This document shows, piece after piece, positions 21,540-29,767 of a stretch of DNA of 64,000 nucleotides. Origin of the DNA: Muribaculaceae bacterium (GTDB lineage Bacteria > Bacillota > Clostridia > Lachnospirales > Lachnospiraceae); NCBI GenBank assembly GCA_023666425.1, contig JAMPCA010000008.1, positions 1 through 64,000 on the forward strand. Reading direction: 5' to 3'. The notes under the pieces were generated by a model. It worked only from the letters and a program-made list of their open reading frames with translations. It was not told the DNA's origin and made no database searches. Position 1 is the stretch's first letter; each line of letters opens with the position of its first letter. The translations under genes and the position numbers were made by a program.

Positions 21540-22468
21540 TACTTCTTCGAAAAGCTTTTGTCTATGATGAGCTGCCGGATCAATATATAAAAAGTATAAA
21601 GAATTATTTTATTTTTCTGGTTGTCTTAAATCTTAACCTGATCACATGGTTTTTCCCGTCGAAGGAATCCTGGATGTTTGCCTTTTACTTTCTGATACTG
21701 ATGGCATTTTTCCTGGATTTGAAGTACATTATCGCTGCATCCGTGCTGGAGATGGTGTCCCTGCTGATTCTGTTTGTATTCAATCCGGCGGCGCGGCCGG
21801 TGGATTCGATGTTCTGGTCGGATGCGATACTTCGGGCTATCTGCCTTTCGCTGTCGCTGCTCGGTGTGATCGCGCTGATCTATTTTGTCAACACCTTTTT
21901 GTTACATGCCAAGTCCGAGCAGATCGAGGCGAACAATGCGCGCGTGCAGAATGTGCTTGAGAGGGTGACGCATATTGCCGGAAAGCTCGGCGGGGCGAGC
22001 GGCCAGCTGGTGAATGCGTCCCAGTCCGAGAGCGCATCGACAGAGGAGCTCTCCGCAATCAGCGAGGAGCTGATCAAGAGCAGCGCCGCCATGCTGGAGC
22101 AGTCGGAGGTCAGCAAGGAGAATCTTGCGCAGCTGCAGGACAGCAGCCAGGGCATGGAACTAAAGATGCAGGACGTGGAGAATATCACGCGGGAGCTGGT
22201 GTGCATGAGCGAGTCGAACGAGAAGGCATTAAATACCTTAACCAGCATGAGCGCGGAGGTGGAGGCGTCCACACGCCAGACGCAGACGGTCATAGGACGG
22301 CTTTTGACGGAGACAGGGGAGATTGGAAAGACGTTAAATATTATCAACGAGATTGCGGAATCCACCAACCTTCTCGCGCTGAATGCTTCTATTGAGGCGG
22401 CGCGTGCAGGCGAGGCGGGCAAGGGCTTTGCGGTCGTGGCGCAGGAGGTCGGTGCGCTGGCATCGAAT

Positions 22469-22869
22469 ACCAAGGAATCCCTCGCGAATGTCAATAACGT
22501 GATTATCCGCGTGCAGAACGGTGCGCAGAACGTCTCTACATATATGAACCAGAATGCACAGCAGCTGCAGAAGCAGAATGAGGTGATTGCGGAGACGGTG
22601 CAGGGAATCCGCACGATGATCGGGCAGCTGCATTCCTCCGTGACGGCGGTGGAGCAGGCGGTCGAGATGCATACCGTGCAGGCGCAGGTGATTTCCGAGA
22701 CAATTTCCATCAACGAGAAGATTGCCGCCGGAATCAAGTCGGAGAACGAGGAGTTTGGCAATATCGCGAGCATGGCGCAGAGCAACGCGGCGGAGATTTC
22801 CACCATCACGAACCAGGCGGACAGCATTGACGAGATGGTGAACGAGATGGAGAAGCTTCTGGAGGCGTA
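22469..22869 (+). repeat. 401-bp block identical to 20785-21185
   Basis: Second copy of the identical 3' block of the tandem chemoreceptor genes. Confidence 0.88.
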
Positions 22870-22908
22870 GGCGGGTACTGGCATTAAAATTTCAGAATTT
22901 AGCGAAAA

Positions 22909-22952
22909 ATGACGAAAAACACAGAATATACTTGTGTTTTTTGTCGTTTTTT
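22909..22952 (+). terminator. Rho-independent terminator after chemoreceptor copy 2
   Basis: GACGAAAAACACA (22911-22923) pairs with TGTGTTTTTTGTC (22933-22945), followed by GTTTTTTG. Confidence 0.8.
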
Positions 22953-23008
22953 GCTAACATGGGTTTATTACACAGACTAAAATGCAGAAGTTTAGGAGGA
23001 ACAGTACC

Positions 23009-24481
23009 ATGGAGTTAGAGATTTTACAAAACGAAGAGCGGCGGATGAATATGATTTTCTTCATTTTTGATATAACGATACCCGTCGTCGCTTTGTTGTA
23101 TGTGTTGTTTTTTAACGGGGCTTCCCTGCGGGACATTGTCGTTCTTTTGATGCCTCTCTCGGGGGGGGTAATTAAGCTATTCGAGAAAACTCTTGGGAAG
23201 TATGCAAAATACTTGTACGCATGTGTGTTGCCGGTAGTTGGAGCGGTGACAATCGTGGTCGGTACTCCGGCGTGTTATGGCGCTATGGTAGAGGCATATT
23301 TCCTTGTTTTGTTTATGACTGTTCCTTATTATGATTATAGTCTTGTCAAGGTATGCACCATTGTCACAATCGGCGTGAATTTTGTGGGTCTGCTGATTTT
23401 CAGGGATGCGTACCTTTCCATGTATACGTTTCCAATCTGGATATTTGCGTGGATGGTGTATGTGCTGGCTGTGGTGGTTGCCTTCCTCATTATTAACCGG
23501 GCGAGGGCACTGTTCATGGATGTGGAGGAAAAGGAGAAGAAGGTGGAATCCGTGCTTAAGGATGTAGCGAGTACCTTTGAAGGCCTGCAGTCCGCTTCCG
23601 ATTCCATCTACAATTCCCTGCACAGCTTCGAGGAGAGTACCTCGGGAATCGCCGCCTCCACCGAAGAGATTTCCAACAGTGCGAACCAGCAGATTGCACA
23701 TGTGGAGGGGTCTCTTGAGATATTCAACGACTTAAGCAGCCGGATTTTAAGTTCCGAGGAGCGGGTGGCGCAGACGGTTGCAAATATGCAGCAGCTCAAG
23801 GCGAAGAACGACGAGGGTATTGTTGCCATCGGAGAGCTCTCCAAAAAATTCGATGAGAATATCAGATCCACGCAGGTGGCTTCCGAGGGCGTGGTTTCGC
23901 TGGCGCAGAAATCCAGCTCCATCGGTGAGATTATCGAGAGCATCAGCCAGATTGCCAAGCAGACGAACCTGCTGGCACTGAATGCTGCCATTGAGGCGGC
24001 GCGCGCGGGCGAGGCGGGAAAAGGCTTCGCGGTGGTTGCCGATGAGATCAACGGCCTGTCCGCAGAATCTGCGGCGGCGACCCAGAAGATCAACGCTATC
24101 CTGAAGGACGTGATCACGACTGTGCAGGATACCAACACCGTCATTGATAAAAACAATTCCATTGTGCAGGAATCCAATGTACAGCTGGATGATACGGTAA
24201 AGATTTTTGAGACGATGCTTCACTCCTCCGAGGAAGTGCTGGCGGTTGCCGATGTGCTTAAGCAGGAGCTGGCAGATATCGTCGCATTAAAGGAGCGCCT
24301 GCTGTCCGCGATGGAGCAGGTGGAGGATATCTCCCAGAAATCCGTACAGAACACCTCGGAGATCAGTACCTCCACGCAGGAGCAGTCCGTCGGCATGGAG
24401 AAGATTCTTAAGTCCATGGAGCGGGTGCAGGAGGGCATGAACCAGCTTTCCCGCGTACTGAGCGGGGAGGAGCAAGGCTAA
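23009..24481 (+). CDS. Methyl-accepting chemotaxis protein with membrane-embedded sensor (third, divergent)
   Basis: A 490-aa receptor of the same overall plan as the two upstream ones: about six hydrophobic helices in residues 15-165, no large extracellular domain, then the signalling coiled coil with tip [31 protein letters not shown]. Its sequence is otherwise clearly different, so it is an older paralogue. AGGAGGA at 22994-23000 lies 8 nt before the chosen ATG; the earlier ATG at 22982 precedes this RBS. A G8 run at 23161-23168 is in frame here (LSGGVI), in the same part of the membrane domain as the G runs of the other two genes. Confidence 0.9.
   Translation: MELEILQNEERRMNMIFFIFDITIPVVALLYVLFFNGASLRDIVVLLMPLSGGVIKLFEKTLGKYAKYLYACVLPVVGAVTIVVGTPACYGAMVEAYFLVLFMTVPYYDYSLVKVCTIVTIGVNFVGLLIFRDAYLSMYTFPIWIFAWMVYVLAVVVAFLIINRARALFMDVEEKEKKVESVLKDVASTFEGLQSASDSIYNSLHSFEESTSGIAASTEEISNSANQQIAHVEGSLEIFNDLSSRILSSEERVAQTVANMQQLKAKNDEGIVAIGELSKKFDENIRSTQVASEGVVSLAQKSSSIGEIIESISQIAKQTNLLALNAAIEAARAGEAGKGFAVVADEINGLSAESAAATQKINAILKDVITTVQDTNTVIDKNNSIVQESNVQLDDTVKIFETMLHSSEEVLAVADVLKQELADIVALKERLLSAMEQVEDISQKSVQNTSEISTSTQEQSVGMEKILKSMERVQEGMNQLSRVLSGEEQG
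23161..23168 (+). repeat. G8 homopolymer inside the third chemoreceptor
   Basis: Eight G in frame (TCG GGG GGG GTA). Gain or loss of a base would truncate the receptor in its membrane part. Confidence 0.85.
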
Positions 24482-24500
24482 GAACGCTAATAAAATCTGA

Positions 24501-24529
24501 TTGATTCCGGGATACAGCTGGGGTATAAT
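24501..24529 (+). promoter_or_regulatory. Promoter of the nuclease-like gene at 24585
   Basis: TTGATT (24501-24506), 17-bp spacer, TATAAT (24524-24529). Confidence 0.75.
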
Positions 24530-24584
24530 AAAGGCGGGGTTGTATACCTTTTGTAACCGGATATACAATAAGGAGGAATGTCTG

Positions 24585-25571
24585 ATGGATAAAGGCTCCG
24601 TGGGCACGGAAATGGGGAACATGGTACGGGCATCAGACAAAGATGCCCAGTATGATGAAAAAGCAAAGTGCCTGCTGGGACACAAATATATTTTGGCATA
24701 CATCCTTGTAAATACGATAGATGAATTCAAAGGAATGAATCCCAGGGATGTGGTGCAGTATATTGAAGGAGAGCCGTTTGTCGGCATGGTTCCGGTAGAG
24801 CCGGGCATGACGAACTCTGTGAAAGAAAGCCCTGCAGAAAAAGGAATGCGGATTGCTGGCTTTAATTCCGAAAATGTGGAAATAAACGAGGGTCTGGTAA
24901 GGTTTGACATTGTTTTTTATGTACGCATACCATCCGCAGATGGTACGAAAAATGGATTATCGCAGATGATCATCAATGTTGAGAGCCAAAAGGATGAACC
25001 GTCAGGCTATGATATTCTGAACAGGGCAGTTTTTTATGTGAGCCGTCTGGTATCTTCACAGAAGGAAAGGGACTTTGTCAATACCAACTATAATGATATT
25101 CGGCGTGTATTCAGTATCTGGCTGCTTATGAATATGAATGAAAACAGTATGGGGCATGTGCATTTGGCATATGATAAGCTCATGGGGGATTATCAGTGTA
25201 AAGGGCGGCTCGATCTGCTGAACATTGTCCTGATTGGTCTGTCAGACGAGCTGCCGGGGCAGGATGATAAGTATGAATTGCACCGCTTGCTGGGGGCGTT
25301 GCTGTCAAAACAGCTTTCGGTGGATGAAAAGTTAGCGATTATTGAGAAAGAGTACGATATTCCAGTAGAGGCTGATATAAGAAGGGAAGTGGCGACCATG
25401 TGCAACCTGAGTCAGGGGATTAGGGAAGATGCAGAAAATGAAACAAATGCAAAAATCATTATGAATATGCATAGGAAAGGCTATACATTGGAGCAGATAG
25501 CAGATGTGGCTGAAAAGAGCATTGAGGAAATAAAGGCTGTCATAGAAAAAAGAGAGGCCATTCTGGTATAA
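24585..25571 (+). CDS. Rpn/PD-(D/E)XK nuclease family 'transposase-like' protein
   Basis: A 328-aa protein of the large family annotated as PD-(D/E)XK nuclease family transposase (Rpn-related), common in multiple copies in Lachnospiraceae. The fold core shows RFDIVFYVRIP (catalytic Asp region) followed by MIINVESQKDEPSGYD (E-x-Q/K region), and the C-terminus is the helical tail NAKIIMNMHRKGYTLEQIAD. Members have been linked to recombination-promoting nuclease activity, but no terminal repeats flank this gene, so it is not itself a transposon. AGGAGG at 24571-24576 supports ATG 24585. An ATG at 24578 in another frame ends after four codons. More AT-rich than neighbours. Its own promoter and terminator make it a single-gene unit. 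Confidence 0.78.
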   Translation: MDKGSVGTEMGNMVRASDKDAQYDEKAKCLLGHKYILAYILVNTIDEFKGMNPRDVVQYIEGEPFVGMVPVEPGMTNSVKESPAEKGMRIAGFNSENVEINEGLVRFDIVFYVRIPSADGTKNGLSQMIINVESQKDEPSGYDILNRAVFYVSRLVSSQKERDFVNTNYNDIRRVFSIWLLMNMNENSMGHVHLAYDKLMGDYQCKGRLDLLNIVLIGLSDELPGQDDKYELHRLLGALLSKQLSVDEKLAIIEKEYDIPVEADIRREVATMCNLSQGIREDAENETNAKIIMNMHRKGYTLEQIADVAEKSIEEIKAVIEKREAILV

Positions 25572-25604
25572 TTTCAAACATTGAACAGTTAGGCCAGGGA
25601 CGGA

Positions 25605-25637
25605 AGCAGATCATGGAATGTGGTCTGCTCTTTTTTA
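25605..25637 (+). terminator. Rho-independent terminator
   Basis: AGCAGATCA (25605-25613) pairs with TGGTCTGCT (25621-25629), followed by CTTTTTT. Ends the nuclease-like gene. Confidence 0.8.
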
Positions 25638-25657
25638 TGAATCTGCGAATTCCGCAA

Positions 25658-25686
25658 TTGAAAAAAGCGAAAAGGCATGGTAGAAT
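25658..25686 (+). promoter_or_regulatory. Promoter of the pyrE-to-two-component gene train
   Basis: TTGAAA (25658-25663), 17-bp spacer, TAGAAT (25681-25686). It is the only clear promoter I see ahead of the closely packed genes 25726-37845. Confidence 0.65.
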
Positions 25687-25725
25687 AGGAGGGAATGCAT
25701 AGATCAAAAAGGAGTTTTGGTGGAT

Positions 25726-26403
25726 ATGGAACAATACAAGCAGGAATTTATTGAGTTTATGGTGGAGAGCGACGTGCTGAAGTTCGGTGATTTTACGCTG
25801 AAAAGCGGCAGGAAGTCTCCATTTTTTATGAATGCGGGAGCCTATGTGACCGGAAGCCAGCTCATGCGGCTGGGAGAGTATTACGCGCGGGCGATCCATA
25901 AGAGTTTTGGCGATGACTTTGACGTGCTGTTCGGACCGGCGTACAAGGGCATTCCCCTTGCCGTGGCCTGCGCGATCGCTTATGCAAAGCTGTACGGGAA
26001 GGAAATCCGCTATTGCAGTAACCGCAAAGAGGAGAAGGATCACGGGGACGCCGGGATTCTGCTGGGAAGCCGCTTAAAGGACGGGGACAGGGTGGTGTTC
26101 ATTGAAGACGTGACGACCTCCGGCAAGTCCATCAGCGAGACTTTTCCGGTCGTAAAGGCGCAGGCAAAGGTGGAGATCGTCGGCCTGATGGTGTCCTTAA
26201 ACCGCATGGAGGTGGGGCTTTCCGGGGAGCTGGGAGCGCTGGATGAGATTCAGCAGAGCTACGGATTTCCCGCCCGGGCAATCGTTACTATGGAGGAAGT
26301 GGTGGAACACTTATACAATCGCGAGTGCCAGGGCAGAGTGGTGATCGACGATACGATGAAAAACGCGATCGACGAGTATTACCGACAGTATGGCTGCAGG
26401 TAA
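25726..26403 (+). CDS. pyrE: Orotate phosphoribosyltransferase
   Basis: A 225-aa type I phosphoribosyltransferase that joins orotate to PRPP to give OMP in pyrimidine synthesis. The PRPP-binding motif is VVFIEDVTTSGKSI, and FGDFTLKSGRKSPFFMNAG is the orotate-loop signature. Start: GGAG at 25711-25714 could serve a TTG (25717), a GTG (25720) or this ATG; I follow the usual family N-terminus MEQYK. The 3' end overlaps the VanZ-like gene by 14 nt. The other pyr genes are not in the window. Confidence 0.95.
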   Translation: MEQYKQEFIEFMVESDVLKFGDFTLKSGRKSPFFMNAGAYVTGSQLMRLGEYYARAIHKSFGDDFDVLFGPAYKGIPLAVACAIAYAKLYGKEIRYCSNRKEEKDHGDAGILLGSRLKDGDRVVFIEDVTTSGKSISETFPVVKAQAKVEIVGLMVSLNRMEVGLSGELGALDEIQQSYGFPARAIVTMEEVVEHLYNRECQGRVVIDDTMKNAIDEYYRQYGCR

Positions 26404-26863
26404 GAACAGGAAGCGCTATAAGACCTTATGGCGGATTTTGTTTGTGGCGTATCTGATCCTCCTTTTTTACTTTCTGTTCTTCTCCGAGGGGCTGGGCAGA
26501 AGACCCATGGAGGGGGAATACCGGTATAACCTCACTCTGTTCCGGGAAATCAGACGCTGCTTTGAGCACTATGAGCAGATGGGAATCAAATCTGTGCTCT
26601 TAAATGTGCCGGGAAATGTGCTGGCGTTTCTGCCCTTTGGCTTTTGCTGGCCCCTGCTCTGGGAGCGCAGGGCGACCGGCTTCGTGACGACGCTGTGCGC
26701 GTTTTCCTTAAGCCTTCTGGTGGAAATCACCCAGCTTGTGTTTAAGCTGGGCAGCTTTGATGTGGACGATCTGTTGCTGAATACCCTCGGGGGCTTATTG
26801 GGATATCTTGTGTGTATACTGTTTCATAAAACAAAACGAAAAAGGACGAAGAAGGAATCGTGA
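26390..26863 (+). CDS. VanZ-like membrane protein
   Basis: A 157-aa protein with four or so membrane helices and the VanZ-family pattern: YRYNLTLFREI near the first loop, NVPGNVLAFLPFGF, then SLLVEITQLVF and FDVDDLLLNTLGGLLGY. VanZ relatives are membrane proteins of unclear activity, the namesake giving low-level teicoplanin resistance; most homologues, as here, are not in resistance operons. It overlaps pyrE by 14 nt and the next gene by 4 nt, so translation is probably coupled. Confidence 0.85.
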   Translation: MAAGKNRKRYKTLWRILFVAYLILLFYFLFFSEGLGRRPMEGEYRYNLTLFREIRRCFEHYEQMGIKSVLLNVPGNVLAFLPFGFCWPLLWERRATGFVTTLCAFSLSLLVEITQLVFKLGSFDVDDLLLNTLGGLLGYLVCILFHKTKRKRTKKES

Positions 26864-27192
26864 ACAGGAGACGAAGACGGCAGAGAGGTTACAAATTCAC
26901 AGAGAAAACGCACTCGAAGAAGGGGGTCGCGGCGACCGTGCTGGCCACAGCGCTTTTACTGTTGTTCGCAGTCTTTTTCTACCTTTCTTTTTCGGGGGAC
27001 GGGAATCTGAACACATATTTTGGCAGTGCAGGCGTGTTTGCCATGCTCATTTCCGTGGTGGCCATAGCGCTTGCGGCGGGAAGCCTTGGGGAGGAGGATT
27101 CCTTTAAGCTCTTTCCGAGGCTGGGGCTTTTTTTGTCCCTGCTGGACGCTTTCTGCTGGATTGGCACTTATGTCATTGGCTTTATGCAATAA
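26860..27192 (+). CDS. Small membrane protein (DUF6142-like)
   Basis: A 110-aa protein starting at a GTG that overlaps the VanZ-like stop codon. It has a very basic N-terminus (NRRRRRQRGYKF), then three hydrophobic helices separated by short loops. It resembles a Lachnospiraceae family I know as DUF6142, without known function; that assignment is from memory of the pattern and not certain. Position between VanZ-like and the aminopeptidase suggests co-transcription. Confidence 0.65.
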   Translation: MNRRRRRQRGYKFTEKTHSKKGVAATVLATALLLLFAVFFYLSFSGDGNLNTYFGSAGVFAMLISVVAIALAAGSLGEEDSFKLFPRLGLFLSLLDAFCWIGTYVIGFMQ

Positions 27193-27212
27193 AAATAAAG
27201 GAGATAAAAGTA

Positions 27213-29252
27213 TTGAGCAGTCAGAATTTATTTCACGGTACGAACGAGGAACATAAGGAGCGGCTCGCCCTTGTGACAGAGCGTATGAAGGAGCTTGCCG
27301 CGCAGGGCGCGGATACAGTTCCCGGACAGTACCGGCAGTATTTTGTGCAGACCGCAGAGCTGTTGCTTTTGCAGTCTTTGATTGCGCAGCGCGCGGCAGA
27401 CGGGCGGCTGCAGCTGACAAAAGAGGAAGGGCAGGACTACAATCTGCGCCTGTTTTCGGATATTCAGGGCGCGGGATATCAAAAAAGCTATGCCAATCCC
27501 TCCTATGCAGGCGCACAGCTCGGAGAGCCCGCACAGATTCTCTGTGCGCTGAATGCCGCCATCCACGGCATAAGCCGCTATGCCTATGACGGGGATTACC
27601 GCTATGTCTGCATATACGCAGAATTGTTTGTGGAAGTCTACAATTGCTTTGAGGAGGGGACGGACAGTAAGGAGCTTTCCGGTATCCTCTATTCCTTTAT
27701 GCACGATTATGCAGAGCTTTTCTGTGCGGAGCGGATCCGGCGCATGATTCTTCCGGAATATGACAGAATCCACTCGCTGGTTATGGGCGCGGATTTGTCG
27801 GATACCGCGTATCTGTACCGGTACGGCCTCTATATCGGTGAGGACGAGAGGAAAATCAGCGAATATCTGGCAGGCATGGGGGAGGAGGAGCTGCAGGCGA
27901 TGGCGGACACCTTCACCGAGGGTTTCCGCATCGGCTTTATCACCACGGGAAAGGACATAAGCATCAAGTCTGTCGTGCAGATCAATTATCCCATCGGTTT
28001 TGAGCGCATGGTGAGGGCGGCGGTAAAGAATTTTGCAAAGCTGGGGCTCACTCCGGTCATGGCGCCCTATTCCGCTTCTGCCGACCGGCAGTATGCATAC
28101 GACCACAAGGAGGACGAGGCGCTCTGGCTTGACAATGCGCTCATTCAGCGCAGGCTCGAGGTCAGGAGGCTCACATGGGAAAAATACAGGGAGCAGGCGC
28201 CGCAGTACGCAGGGCCTGCGGTTGTTGAGACTTTCGGCATCCCGCCCTTTTCCCCTGAGCAGAAGCCCGGGCGGCTGTCTTATTCTGAGAAGCAGCAGGA
28301 ACTTACCGTCTATGAGACGGGCGAGGAGCTTCGCCTTTGCAACGAGGCCATTCACGGGGAGGAGAGAAGCTTCACCATCATCGCCTACCCGCTGCCCTCC
28401 ATCGGGGAGCGTTTTGCGGAGATTTTTGCGGAGACCGTGAAGATCAATACCTTAGACTACAATCTCTATCAGACCATGCAGCAGAAGATCATCGACCTGT
28501 TGGACACCGCCGACAAGGTGCATATCGTGGGCGCCAACGGCAACCGCACGGATCTCTATGTCAAAATCCATGACCTTAAGGATCCGGAGAAGGAGACGGC
28601 GTTCGAGAACTGTGTGGCGGACGTCAATATTCCGGTGGGAGAGGTGTTCACGTCCCCGGTTTTAAAGGGGACGGAAGGAAAGCTTCATGTCTCGCAGGTG
28701 TATCTGAACGAGCTGAATTTCCTGAATCTGGAGCTGGATTTTGTGGAGGGGCAGATTAGCGCCTACAACTGTACGAATTTTGCCACGGAGCAGGAGAACA
28801 GGAAATATATCGAGGACAATGTGCTCTTCCACCATAAGACGCTTCCCATGGGCGAGTTTGCGATAGGCACGAACACGGCGGCCTACCGTATGGCGAGGGT
28901 GTATGACATTGCGGACAAGCTTCCCATTCTGATCGCGGAAAAGACGGGGCCGCACTTTGCCGTGGGAGATACCTGCTACACTTATGAGGAGGACAATATG
29001 ACCTACAACCCTGACGGCAAGGCGATTGTCGCCAGAGAGAACGAGCTGACAGCCCCGTGCAGGGAGGACAGGAGCAAGGCATATTTCAATTGTCATACGG
29101 ATATCACGATCCCCTACGACGAGCTGGGGGCGATCACGGTCATCCGCAGGGACGGCACGCAGGCAGACGTCATAAGGGACGGCCGTTTTGTCGTGGAGGG
29201 AACCGGGGCATTAAATGAGCCGTTGGATGCGCTTCTGGAGAAAGGAGAGTAA
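27213..29252 (+). CDS. M29-family (thermophilic-type) aminopeptidase
   Basis: A 679-aa protein whose C-terminal 400 residues match metalloaminopeptidases of family M29 (AmpS/PepS). Seen are VHIVGANGNRTDLYVK, a Glu-rich strand DVNIPVGEVFTSPVLKGTEG, LHHKTLPMGEFAIGTN-like region, and EKTGPHFAVGDTC with the metal-binding His. The N-terminal 250 residues are an extra helical domain, so it is longer than classical members (about 410 aa). It should release N-terminal amino acids from peptides in the cytoplasm. The start is TTG 27213 behind AAAGGAG; no ATG is available near the RBS. Confidence 0.85.
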   Translation: MSSQNLFHGTNEEHKERLALVTERMKELAAQGADTVPGQYRQYFVQTAELLLLQSLIAQRAADGRLQLTKEEGQDYNLRLFSDIQGAGYQKSYANPSYAGAQLGEPAQILCALNAAIHGISRYAYDGDYRYVCIYAELFVEVYNCFEEGTDSKELSGILYSFMHDYAELFCAERIRRMILPEYDRIHSLVMGADLSDTAYLYRYGLYIGEDERKISEYLAGMGEEELQAMADTFTEGFRIGFITTGKDISIKSVVQINYPIGFERMVRAAVKNFAKLGLTPVMAPYSASADRQYAYDHKEDEALWLDNALIQRRLEVRRLTWEKYREQAPQYAGPAVVETFGIPPFSPEQKPGRLSYSEKQQELTVYETGEELRLCNEAIHGEERSFTIIAYPLPSIGERFAEIFAETVKINTLDYNLYQTMQQKIIDLLDTADKVHIVGANGNRTDLYVKIHDLKDPEKETAFENCVADVNIPVGEVFTSPVLKGTEGKLHVSQVYLNELNFLNLELDFVEGQISAYNCTNFATEQENRKYIEDNVLFHHKTLPMGEFAIGTNTAAYRMARVYDIADKLPILIAEKTGPHFAVGDTCYTYEEDNMTYNPDGKAIVARENELTAPCREDRSKAYFNCHTDITIPYDELGAITVIRRDGTQADVIRDGRFVVEGTGALNEPLDALLEKGE

Positions 29253-29256
29253 ATAG

Positions 29257-29757
29257 ATGCCAAAAGTAGGAATCATTATGGGCAGCGATTCGGATCTCAA
29301 AGTGATGAGCGCCGCCGCAAAGACTTTAGAGGAGTTCGGTGTGGAATACGAGATGGTGATCATCTCCGCCCACCGCGATCCTGCCGCCCTCACCGGCTGG
29401 GCACAGAATGCGGAAGAGAGGGGGCTTAAGAGCATCATTGCGGGCGCGGGCATGGCAGCCGCCCTTCCGGGCATGTGCGCCGCCTTAAGCAATCTTCCGG
29501 TCATCGGCGTGCCCCTGTCCGGCAAAAATCTGCAGGGCATGGATGCGGTGTATTCAATTCTGCAGATGCCCCCGGGAGTTCCGGTGGCGACTGTGGCCAT
29601 CGACGGCGCGAAAAACGCCGCGATTCTGGCCGTGCGGATGCTGGCGGTCGGCGATGATGCGCTGCGGGAGAAGCTGCAGGCGTTCATGCGCGCCCAGAAG
29701 GAGCAGGTGGCGGCAAAGAATGAGAGGCTGCAGGAGGTCGGATACCAGCAGTATTAA
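29257..29757 (+). CDS. purE: N5-carboxyaminoimidazole ribonucleotide mutase
   Basis: A 166-aa PurE. MGSDSDLKVM, the SAHRDP motif and GAGMAAALPGM mark class I PurE (SAHR rather than SAHK), which rearranges N5-CAIR to CAIR. Class I normally works with PurK; purK is not next to it. First of four purine genes in the order E-M-N-D, 4 nt after the aminopeptidase gene. RBS AAAGGAG. Confidence 0.95.
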   Translation: MPKVGIIMGSDSDLKVMSAAAKTLEEFGVEYEMVIISAHRDPAALTGWAQNAEERGLKSIIAGAGMAAALPGMCAALSNLPVIGVPLSGKNLQGMDAVYSILQMPPGVPVATVAIDGAKNAAILAVRMLAVGDDALREKLQAFMRAQKEQVAAKNERLQEVGYQQY

Positions 29758-29767
29758 GGAGGGAAAT

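Larger units (their letters stand above)
21346..22870 (+). pseudogene. Chemoreceptor copy 2, frameshifted at a G8 tract (possibly phase-variable)
   Basis: A tandem duplicate of the 19663 receptor. The reading frame from ATG 21346 runs through the second membrane helix to VVEDLIGGG and then, because of eight instead of seven G at 21532-21539, goes out of frame and stops at 21567 after 73 residues. The remaining 434 or so codons continue intact in the other frame from 21530 to 22870. Removing one G restores a 507-aa receptor the length of copy 1. The downstream part shows no decay at all, which argues for a reversible slip, a very recent mutation or a sequencing error, rather than an old pseudogene. 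It has its own promoter and terminator. Confidence 0.85.

Noticed and set aside
21530-22870. Chemoreceptor copy 2 as an independent shorter protein from TTG 21530
   Set aside because: It would start inside the second membrane helix without an RBS. A frameshift relative to 21346 explains the layout better.
24585-25571. An insertion sequence around the nuclease-like gene
   Set aside because: No terminal inverted repeats or target-site duplications are seen. The gene has its own promoter and terminator like a resident gene, despite the family's 'transposase' label.
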